DNA of 64,000 nucleotides, taken from Sarcocystis neurona (taxonomy: Eukaryota > Apicomplexa > Conoidasida > Eucoccidiorida > Sarcocystidae). Positions within the stretch are counted from its first letter, which is position 1. Each line of letters starts with the position of its first letter. Location: contig KL647308.1 in the NCBI GenBank assembly GCA_000727475.1, positions 1,349,715-1,413,714 of the forward strand, written 5' to 3'. This document shows positions 45,389-54,380 of this stretch, piece by piece. Under the pieces are notes generated by a model. It was not told where the DNA came from, made no database searches, and was given only the letters and a program-made list of their open reading frames with translations. Both the position numbers and the translations under genes were made by a program.

Positions 45389-45516
45389 CTGACACGTGCC
45401 TGGCCCCGTTGAACAAAGTGGACCGGTTTTTACTTCTTCAAGTTGACAAAACGTATGCAGACACGTGCCTGACCCCTTTAAACGAAGTGGATCGGTTTTT
45501 GTTCCATGAAGTTGTC
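45389..45516. repeat. 69-bp direct repeat, two copies
   Basis: GACACGTGCCTG(G/A)CCCC starts at 45391 and 45460, and both copies end near AAGTTG. The period keeps frame; on + it repeats DTCL(A/T)PLN(K/E)VDRFL. A GTA/GTC trinucleotide run follows at 45640-45693. Confidence 0.85.
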
Positions 45517-46054
45517 GACGACCTCATTATCGTGTGGCTTCCAGTAGCGGGCAAATAACGCGGCTACCACCAGTATCACAACCCGCAGGAGTTCTCCTCT
45601 CTTGTAACTACTCGCTTCGCCAGCAGGTTGCCCCGTCTTCGTAGTAGTTGTTGTAGTCGTCGTCGTAGTAGTAGTAGTAGCAGTGGTGGTGCACCGTTTA
45701 CGCAATGGCGTTACCGTCGTTGCTCGCGTGAGACGGGAATTTTGCTGCGTCACCTGAGTAGCGCCTGTTACTAAGATCGCGAAGACTTGCACCGCGCTAT
45801 GAAGACAGTTGTCTTCACTGCTGCCTTCGTACAAATTTTGCTCCACCACCACTTCAACAGCGCCTGTTGTAAGAAGACTTGTCTAGGAATCGCACCGGGC
45901 TACGACGGCAACGACTAATACTTTTGCATGTACTCCCCTGCCTCCTACCGGCACACTCGTCCTCGTCCTTGTGGAAGAGCACTTTTACGCCGCCTTGGGG
46001 GATTACACTTCCCATACTCCTAGGCACATACTGCTATTTCGTCTACTACGACTA

Positions 46055-46350
46055 ACACTAATTGCAGTGTGACACTTGTCCCACGGTACCCCAACTACCC
46101 CTGTGTGTCCGTATCTACAGAGAGACTCAGAGACACACCTATATATATATATATATATTACCGCGTTGTGACAGCTGTCCCAAGCTGTCCCAGCTATCAC
46201 TGCGTGTACAACAATATACATATATTGAGGGGGAGAGAGAGAGAGAGACAGAGAGAGACGGTGAGACAGCTACATATATATAGTAACACAATGACACTTG
46301 CCCCACGCTGCCCCAAGTATCCTTGTGTGTGCGTATAAAAGATATATATA
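46055..46350. repeat. Three diverged copies of a GTCCCA-containing unit
   Basis: TGACACTTGTCCCACGGTACC, TGACAGCTGTCCCAAGCTG and TGACACTTGCCCCACGCTG segments, each followed by CTGTGTG/CTGCGTG sequence and AT-rich DNA, spaced about 100-120 bp. Confidence 0.65.
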
Positions 46351-46879
46351 TATATATGAGAGTGACAGGGAGACAGGTACACGTCACATACACGTATAGA
46401 TATATCTATATTGCAACTAGGCGTACACGTTGGTATTCACCAGTATAGTGCTTTCCTTAGTGCCTGTTCGCGTGAGTCGATGGGCAACCGGAGGGAACAA
46501 AGCAGCGATAATTTCAGCCGCTCGTCTCAGTGCACCTGCTCGACGAATGTGTTGAGGACACAAGTACCGTAGACCGTCCTGTCGCTTCGCGCTGCTGGGT
46601 TCATTTGCTGCGGCGGCTGCTTCTCCGGCATACGCTGCTTGCTGCTGCAGCAGTGCCGCGTTCTCGTTTTGTCAACGCGCCGTTTCACGAACAGCAGCGC
46701 AGTCATTTTTGACTTGCGGGGTCGATATTCTTTCTTAGTCAGAAGCGTGTGCAGGCGCCTCTCCTTCTTCTAAGTGTCCCAGGGAGATTTTCGCAGAACT
46801 TTATCGCTGCGGTGCTGGACAGACATATCTGCACCAAGGTTGCGGCTGAGCCCCCAGCGCGACACCACGTTCGCAACCA

Positions 46880-47075
46880 CACGTACGAATGCAAAACCTG
46901 CCTATATATATATATGTATGTATTTTCGTGGATCTAAGTACACGCCTGAACAACGCATCTGTAGGCTGACTTATGCCTGTAGAAATTCAGAACCTGCATA
47001 CATATATACATGTATATGCTTCCGTGGATTTTCGTATATGCGTGACCAACGCAAGTACACGCTGGTGCATGCGTG
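46880..47075. repeat. Imperfect tandem pair of about 100 bp
   Basis: AACCTGC followed by a TATA microsatellite, then TTTTCGTGGAT or TTCCGTGGAT and ACAACGCA/CCAACGCA, occurs twice. No gene is recognised. Confidence 0.6.
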
Positions 47076-48081
47076 ATATAACAGCTAATTATACACATAA
47101 TATATAAATACATAATCCATAAGAATAAATTCTAGCAGTACATATGCGTGTATGTATATACATATAAGAAACAGTATCCATATAAATATTACAGATAGTA
47201 ATACACACGCGTGCGTAGGCATGTGTGCGCAGCCTCACAGACACAGAAACTGTGTGGGTGTACGAAGTGTGCGAGGTTCTTCTTCCGTCTTCGAGTGAGG
47301 CCCTCGAAAGCGCTTTTAATCGCCAGGAGGAGAGGAGAAGAAATTTCCCCCACTTTTTATTAGTTGTGATCGTCGTTGTACCGCTCAGAGTAACAAATCA
47401 AGAGAAAAGGGAAGTGGAATATCGAAGAAGGGCTTCTTGTGAACGGGACTGCGTATCTACCCAAGCTTTGTCGCACTACCATCACAACAGCAACCTGTCG
47501 CCGCCCACAACATATTCGCATATTACACATATATAGAGAGAGAGGCAGATACATAAATATATATAAAGAGAGATGCAGATATGTACATATATATATAGAC
47601 GGATATATGGGGGGAGAAAGCGGCAGACACACATATACATATATATATATATGTATGTGAGGGTAGGGAAGAGAAGTCTTTTCAACACGACTGGGTCGCA
47701 GCGAAGATATCTGCGCGTCACGCGACTCCGCAGCAGGTAAGCAGATCGAAAGAGAAAGCAACACTGGTAGACACCGTCAATAACAGTGACATACACATAT
47801 ATATATGTATATATATGTATATATATGAATATATGTGTATACTTATTTTGTGTGTATATGTATATACACATGTGTCTATATATATACATACCTGAGTGGG
47901 TGTTCACATGTGTTACGGACGTGGACTTGTGCTGTACCATGAACAACATGTTAGAGGGCAGCGTATACATACACCTACACATACACATATATGCGCAGGT
48001 ATTTACAAAGACATACATATATAGATACATGTATACGTGTAGGATTCAAGAGATGGTTCCTGCTGTAAGTTTGAAGAAGCA

Positions 48082-48138
48082 TTAAAAGGCAGGGGTGTAC
48101 GAGTAAGAGACCATCAACGCGTTGCCCACGCCGAATGC
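48082..48138 (-). CDS. ATG12: ATG12 exon 4 (C-terminus)
   Basis: Acceptor TTGTTCTTCAG, then AFGVGNALMVSYSYTPAF and TAA. It matches the last strand of ATG12 ('FG..g.L.v.Y') but ends Thr-Pro-Ala-Phe rather than in the conjugating glycine. Confidence 0.88.
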   Translation of the reverse strand, partial: AFGVGNALMVSYSYTPAF

Positions 48139-51100
48139 CTGAAGAACAAACGCCAAAACAACCCCATGGCACTACCATATTAAGATATATATCTCTCTTC
48201 CCATATATATATGTGTGTGTAGAGGTACCAGTATATGCTCCCATGCATATATACATATGCGTCTTTGTGTCTATATAAGATATAACAGTACGTCCGTTGA
48301 CGCATCTTCAATATATATATATATACATATATTCCTACATGTTCATACATATATTTATGCGTATATATGTACATCTCTCTCTCTATATATATATATACCA
48401 GTATATGATCCCACGCATATATACGTATGCATCTTTGTGTTGATATGAGGTCTAACAGTACGTGCGTTGACGCGTGTTCAATATATATATATATATTTCT
48501 ACACTTTCATAGATATATATTGATGCGTATATACATGTAGGTGTACCAGTAGACACCGGTATGCATGCACATATATATGTATATGTATGTCCAGGTACGT
48601 ATATTTATATGTGCGGGTAGAAATTTATTTGCATGTCAACGGGCGCACGAACGCACTACACATACACCTCCTACACACATATATATATCTGTTTCCCTAT
48701 AGATGCCTATACATATATCTTCTACACATACGTAAGTAATATCTTTTATTACGAGTTTAGCAACTCACTGGGTATGTGCACATACATTTACACATAAATA
48801 CGTATATGCAGCCGCCCTCCTGTAGACACGCATATATGTATCTCTCCACATGAATACACACGTATATATACGTCTTTGCACGTATATCTATATACGGGGG
48901 TGTGTCCGTCGAACTTTCGTTGCTGCCGCGAAGACCGGGGCAGTCGCTTACCCGAAATAAGTCGGCGATGAATTCGTCCGGCTGCGGCTGTATGAAGTTG
49001 TTGATGTAGACGTACTACGCACAGCAGCAGAGAAGCAGCACGTCAGCAGCAGAGCAGCAGCAGAGAGCCCCACATGTTTGCTTCTCGCTGAAGCAGCAAC
49101 GAGAAACGCGCGCTTCGCTTCCTGTCCGTCTCTTCTCGCTGAGGCAGCGGCGAGACACATCCTCCACTTTCTTTTCCCTCCTTTCTGCCGCCCAGACGCA
49201 TGCATGCATCTGCTGACAGCAGCAGCACTACAGCGACACAAAAAAAAGGAGGCTGTCCGTCCCTCCACACGGACACCGCAACCGACGTTCGTCCTGCTGA
49301 CATACCCGCCCTCCTGTGAAGTAGACACGCACACATATACATATATGGATCTACACATATGTGGATATAGGCACACCCTCCGGTGGGCATACATATATAT
49401 ACATATACACGCCCTCCTGTTAAGCAGCCAAGCACAGACATACATAGGTATATGTGTGTGTATGCGCGCCCTCCTGTGAGCATGCCTTAGCACATATATC
49501 CACGCCCTCCTTTGAAGCATATATGCACATACACGTATGTACAGGGTCACCCCGGTAGTCGATATGCAGAAACATCAACATGCGCCCTTCTGTGGACACG
49601 TATATATGTATACCCTCTCCTGTAGACGCGCGTATATAAATGGACGAGTCCTTCTACATCTGCTTGTGATGCTCTTAATTTGTTCCCTGTTCTCTTCTGA
49701 CTTCATCTCTTGCAAGGAAACTCACGAGTGTGTCTCTGCGCAGAGCCTTCTTGAGAAAATTTTGAATAGTCAGAAACCGCTCGGTTCCGTCGACTTTGAA
49801 GCGACTCATTCGTAGACGCGCAGCGCCGCCAATATTCAACAGAGAAACCTGGACTGCCGGACGCCAGCAGCAGCAGAAACAGCAGCAAAAGGTGCGTCTT
49901 GCTCAGCAACAGCAGCGAATGCAGTCTGTGCGTCCACGGCAGCAGCAGCCGCACCAACAGCAGGAGCAGCTAAACCTCCTCCCTGCAGCAGCCGCAGCAG
50001 CAGAAGCTCCTAATTGAAGAGCAGCAGCTGCAACGGGGAAGCAGCACCAGTAGCAGCAAACGCGCCGGGCAGCAACGGTAACTGCAGAAGCAGTGTCACC
50101 AGCAGCAGAAGCGGCAGCAGCAGCAGCAGACGAAGAAGCAGCAGCAGCAGACGAAGAAGTAGCAGCAGCAGACGAAGAAGTAGCAACAGCAGACGAAGAA
50201 GTAGCAGCAGCAGACGAAGAAGCAGCAGCAGCAGACGAAGAAGCAGCAGCAGACAAAGACGCAGCAGCAGCAGACGAAGACGCAGCAGCAGCAGAGAAAG
50301 AAGCACCAGCAGCAGACGCCACACGAGGACTCGCAACACGACGCACGCGTGGCCTTCCCGCCCCAACACGAGCAGCCGCAGCAGCACGCCCGGTCCTAGC
50401 AAAAGAAGCAGCAGCAGCAGCAGCGTATCGACAGCGAGAGCACCAGATAGAGCCGCCTCGACAGCAGCAGCAAGACGAACATTAAGTCTGCAATATATAC
50501 ACCCAGAAAATCTACAAGAACGTGCGCGGTCCTTTATCTCTCTCTCTATATATATATACACATTACTTCGCTTTGCCCGTACATACATACACATACATAA
50601 TATATACGCCTGGATGGCAGGGTGTACGTCGGATGCACATGCCCACCTGCACCGCCGCGCACATATATGATGTGTGAAAGTGTGAGGAGACGAGACAGTG
50701 CGAGCAGCACGCAGAGGAGAGCAGAGAGACAGGAAGACAGAGAGAACACCGGAATAAGGAGCAGGAACGGCGGGGAGAGAAGAAGAGGACGAACGGCGGG
50801 GAGAGAAGAAGAGGACGACAGCAGAAAACGAGAAATTTAAGGAAGAAGTCACGTCGGAAGAACTGCCCGCACCTTTCATTGTGCGTAGCTCGACGAGTTG
50901 TCTTCCCAGGCGCCACCGGGGATCGAACGGAGGCTCCCACCGGAGTCTCCACGTCTCTTCATACATTGCCGTCTCCACCAGCTGGTGTGCTGCTGCTTCT
51001 TCTGAATGTCCTTCCGCTGCTTCTGCTGCTGCTCCTGTGTCTGCCGTTCCACCTGCTTCCGTTGGTCCTGCAGCGTCTGCTGCGCTTCCCCCTGCTTCGG

Positions 51101-54100
51101 GTGTTGCTGCTGCACTTGCGTCAGCTCGCGCTTCTGCTATTCCTGTTGCTGCTTCTGCGGCTGCTGCTGCTACTCCTGCATCTGCTGCGAGCGCCGCTGC
51201 TGCTGTCGCTGCTTCTGCTGCCGCTGCTGTTTCTGCAGCAACTGCCCGTCCTTCGCCATCTGTCTCTCTTGCTGCTGTCAGCTTGGCCTCACCGCCCTCT
51301 GTCTGCGGTGCAGCAGCAGCAGCAGAAGCTCCCTCGAACGGCAACAGCAGCACTGGCGTGCTCTCTGAGGCGTCCCTGCTACACTGATCTCGACGTCTTC
51401 CTTCTCTGTGCTCCTGCCCCTTCTGCTGGTGTTGCTGCTGCTGCTCTTGCTGCTGCCGCTGCTGCTGTTGCTGCTGCTGCTGTTGCTGCTGCTGCTGTGC
51501 TGCTGCTGNNNNNNNNNNNNNNNNNNNNNNNNNNNNNNNNNNNNNNNNNNNNNNNNNNNNNNNNNNNNNNNNNNNNNNNNNNNNNNNNNNNNNNNNNNNN
51601 NNNNNNNNNNNNNNNNNNNNNNNNNNNNNNNNNNNNNNNNNNNNNNNNNNNNNNNNNNNNNNNNNNNNNNNNNNNNNNNNNNNNNNNNNNNNNNNNNNNN
51701 NNNNNNNNNNNNNNNNNNNNNNNNNNNNNNNNNNNNNNNNNNNNNNNNNNNNNNNNNNNNNNNNNNNNNNNNNNNNNNNNNNNNNNNNNNNNNNNNNNNN
51801 NNNNNNNNNNNNNNNNNNNNNNNNNNNNNNNNNNNNNNNNNNNNNNNNNNNNNNNNNNNNNNNNNNNNNTTGCTGCTGCTGTTGCCGCTGCTGCTGTTGC
51901 TGCGGCTGCTGTTGCTGCTGCTGCTGTTGCTGCGGTTGCTGTTGCTGCTGCTGCTGTTGCTGCGGCTGCTGTTGCTGCGGCTGCTGTGGCTCCGGTTGCT
52001 CCTGTGGCTGCTGTTTTTGTTGCGGCGTTGCTGCTGTTGCTGCGGCGTCCAGCTGTTCGACTGCTTCTGTTTTGACTGCTGCCTGCAACTTCAGAGGGAG
52101 CAATCGAGACAAGCTGCTGTTTCTGCTGAAAAATAAGCAGCTGCGCTCGGTCTCGGGAGTGCTCGTCTGCTCGTCTCTCCACCGTTGCTGCTCCGTCGAC
52201 AACAACTTCTGCTGCTGCTGTTGTTGCCCTTCGTGCTCTTCCCTTTCCGATAATACTGGCTCCCATCCCACCTCTTTCTTTTTGCCTGGCGTTTGCTCAT
52301 ACTTCTGCTGCTGCCGCAAAACCCGCTGCTCCTGCTGCAGATACGGTTGCGGCGCTGTAAGTGCCCCACACCTGAAGCTCGCATCCCTGTACTCTTCCAA
52401 ATTCTCTAGCGGCACCGCCTGCTGCTGCTGCACCCGCTGCTGCCGTCCCCGCTCTTCCGCTTGTTGCTGCTCCTGCTGTGGCCGTCCCCGCCCTTCCGCT
52501 TGCTGCTGCTGCTGCTGCAGCCGTCCTCGCTCTTCGACTTGCTGCTGCTGCTGCTGTGGTTGCTGCTGCTGTTCTGGGTGTTGCTGCGCCGGTGGTTCCT
52601 GCTGCTGCCTGTGAGGCTGCTTTTGCTGTAGTTTTTGCTGTTGATCCTGTTGCTGTGGTCCTTCGCCGTGATGCTCCTTGCGAGCCAGCTGCGCTTCTTG
52701 TTGCAGGGGCTGTTGTTGCTGGGGCACTTGTGCATAAAAGGGATTGCTGCCCACTTTCAGCAGCTGCGGGGAAAATTCTCCCACTGCTGAGGCTTCCGTC
52801 GATATCCCAGTAGTTGCTGCTGCCTGTTTCTGCGTGTTTCTCCCTGTTTCTCCTGGTCCCCTGCTGCTCTCCTCCTCCCCCTCGCTGCCGCAGCTGCCTT
52901 GCCGTCGGCTGCTTCTGCTGCTTTTTGTCCTCCTGCTGCGCTCGTTGCCACTCCCGCTGCCCAAATCCCCGTCACTCCCGCTGCTGCCCCGTGCCGCGCT
53001 GCTGCTGCAGCTGCTCTGCGCGCCTTCCCTACTTTTTTCAAGACTGCTGCTGCTTGGTTCGTGCTGCTGACGCTTCCTCTCCTGACCTCCCCTGCTGCCG
53101 CTTCTTCTTTTTTCGTATTCTTCGCTGCTTCCGCCTTCTCTCTCACCAGAAGGAATGCTGCTGCAGCGTTTGCTGTCAATTTCGCTCTCCCATCTGCCCC
53201 TGCTGCTCGACGCGTCTTCCCTTTCCCTCCCTCTGCTGCTGCTGCTGCTACTCTCCTGCTGCCTTCTCTCTCCCTCTCTGCTACTCCCGCTGCTGTCGAG
53301 TTCTTCTCCGGCGCTCCGTCTGCTGCTGCTGCTGCGCTGACGCCCCTCCCCTCCCTCTCCTTCTCTGCTGCAGCTGCTGCTTTCAGAAATCGCTACGCGT
53401 GATCGGTCCTCACCGCAGATGAAGTTCCTCGTGCTGCCCTCCGTAACGTAGGTGTTGCTGCTGCTGTGCTCTGCACTCCTGCTGCTGTGTTCCACACTCC
53501 TGCTGTTCTGTTCTACACTCCTGCTGCTGTGCTCTACACTCCTGCTGCTGCTGCATGTCGCCTCGGGAGTAGCAGCCGTGCTTCCCGGTGCATTCCACAC
53601 ACGTAGAGAAAATGCGTGGCTCCCCTCCCCACCTTCTCTTGCTGGGACGGAGGCTCCTGCTTTGGCTGCTGCAGCTCTCGGTGAATCTGCTGCTGTTGCT
53701 GCTCTTCTGCTCGCCGTCCTCGCTCCCCGCGTATCGCCTGGCACCGTGCCCTCTCCTCTCTGTGCTACCGCTGCTGCTCCTGCTGCTTCTTCAACAATCG
53801 CTGTCTGACTGGTCGGTAGTTTTGCTGCTGCTCCCGCTGCCTCGTCTGCTGCCTCTTCTGCCGCTGCTCTCGCTTTTACTGCTACTGTTGCTGCTGGGGC
53901 TGCGCCTGCCGGTGGTGCTGCTGCTCCGTCTGCTGCTGCCGCAGCCGCGACCGCCTGCCGTCGCCGCTCGGCAGCAGCAGTGAAGAAGTCGGGCGAGGAA
54001 GGGAAGCCGCTGCGACCCTGAAGCGCCGCAGAGCCTGCTGCCCCACCGTCCTCTTCCTCTTCCGGCGATTCAAACTTCCACTCGTCGTCTTCTTCTTCCA

Positions 54101-54380
54101 TCTGCGCTCGCGCTCCGGGAGACGCTGCCGCTGCTGTTGCCGCTGCTGCTGCTGCCGCTGTTGCTGCTGCCGCTGTTGCTGCTGCCGCTGTTGCTGCTGC
54201 CGGCTCTTGGCTCGTGAGGCGTGTAAGCACTTGCTGCTGCTGCTGTGAAGACCGGTCTGAGAGGCTGCTGCTCGTGCCGTTGCTGCTGTGGCTGCTGGGT
54301 GACGACGAAGAAGACGAGGAGAGACAATGATGTATCTTTTCTTCTTCACTGCCCCTCCTTCCCCGAGACAGTCGCCACAT
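48082..54380 (-). CDS. ATG12: ATG12, ubiquitin-like autophagy protein without C-terminal glycine
   Basis: ATG12 is the ubiquitin-like partner of ATG5; together they promote lipidation of ATG8. In Toxoplasma and Plasmodium this serves apicoplast ATG8. Exons in order of transcription: 54380-50873, 49853-49726, 49014-48952, 48138-48082 (TAA). All introns are GT..AG and phase-compatible. The fold reads KVQVSLLNIGGAARLR, then SRFKVDGTERFLTIQNFLKK, YVYINNFIQPQPDEFIADLF and AFGVGNALMVSYSYTPAF. These follow ATG12 strand by strand: 'KxxFKixGtxxFxxxxxFLrkqL', 'FvYvN..F.P.PDe...dLy', 'FG..g.L.v.Y'. The usual terminal AWG is replaced by PAF, so glycine-dependent conjugation is impossible. The N-terminus has about 1,140 low-complexity residues including a gap. 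Starting at the internal Met (50966) would give 113 residues, a normal ATG12 size. Confidence 0.88.
48225..48505. repeat. Tandem pair of about 170 bp in ATG12 intron 3
   Basis: TACCAGTATATG(C/A)TCCCA, CTTTGTGT and ACAGTACGT(C/G)CGTTGACGC recur in the same order in two blocks separated by TA runs. Confidence 0.75.
48813..49630. repeat. Dispersed CGCCCTCCTGTGAAG element, eight copies
   Basis: Copies near 48813, 49307, 49371, 49410, 49467, 49503, 49583 and 49612, often followed by CA(C/T)-rich TATA sequence. They lie in ATG12 introns 2 and 3, on both sides of the 63-base exon 3. Confidence 0.75.
48952..49014 (-). CDS. ATG12: ATG12 exon 3 (YVYIN...PDE segment)
   Basis: A 63-base exon with acceptor GTGCGTAG and donor CGG|GTAAGC, phase 0 at both ends. 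It encodes YVYINNFIQPQPDEFIADLF plus Arg, equivalent to the conserved F(V/I)YVNxxFxPxPDExxxxLY of ATG12. Confidence 0.9.
49726..49853 (-). CDS. ATG12: ATG12 exon 2 (first beta hairpin and helix)
   Basis: Acceptor GTCCGGCAG, donor CTC|GTGAGT. G from exon 1 plus TC gives Val, so the join reads RTMK|VQVSLLNIGG. It encodes strand 1, the RFKVDGTERF hairpin and the IQNFLKKALRRDTL helix that characterise ATG12. Confidence 0.9.
50120..50300. repeat. 18-bp array (GCAGCAGCAGACGAAGAA) in ATG12 intron 1
   Basis: About 10 units with small variations. On - it reads Leu/Arg-rich frames, but the phase-matched ATG12 splice removes it. Confidence 0.85.
50873..54380 (-). CDS. ATG12: ATG12 exon 1 (low-complexity N-terminal extension)
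   Basis: Open from ATG 54380 to donor AAAG|GTGCGG at 50872. It contains Ser/Gln- and Ala/Thr-rich sequence, an acidic EEEDDEWKFESPEEEEDGG stretch, four 7-residue SRSVEHS-type repeats (53.45-53.55 kb), Ser/Arg/Glu-rich sequence, three AEERGRQQ-type repeats (52.43-52.56 kb), a long poly-Gln run cut by a gap (51509-51869), and an Ala/Glu tract. The non-repetitive end is MYEETWRLRWEPPFDPRWRL then GRQLVELRTMK. The frame is preserved across the gap. Confidence 0.7.
51509..51869. other. Assembly gap (361 N) in ATG12 exon 1
   Basis: Flanked on both sides by CTG/TTG repeats that code poly-Gln on the - strand, so it is probably an unresolved poly-Gln tract. Coding frame is the same on both sides. Confidence 0.95.

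Larger units (their letters stand above)
43332..48081. other. Convergent intergenic region, partly non-repetitive and unassigned
   Basis: Lies between the stop codons of VPS54 (+) and ATG12 (-). TA/TATG microsatellites fill 43.48-43.75, 44.15-44.30, 46.14-46.40, 47.10-47.20 and 47.53-47.90 kb. Non-repetitive stretches lie at 43.97-44.10, 44.60-45.90, 46.45-46.90 and 47.22-47.50 kb. Frames there, such as KEEAFEILLQLCHWRS at 43979 (+) and SVRDVRDAAAHVRKLTKNHL near 44.9 kb (-), look protein-like but match no family I know. Confidence 0.5.

Noticed and set aside
45111..45852. Possible retrotransposon polyprotein remnant on the - strand.
   Set aside because: No recognisable reverse transcriptase, integrase or protease motif and no flanking terminal repeats could be seen; kept only as unassigned sequence.
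50010..50872. Continuation of the ATG12 exon 1 frame through a Leu/Arg-rich C-terminus to a stop near 50010.
   Set aside because: The frame passes a donor at 50872 whose phase fits the ATG12 exon carrying the conserved fold. Beyond it lie microsatellite and CTG sequence with no conservation.
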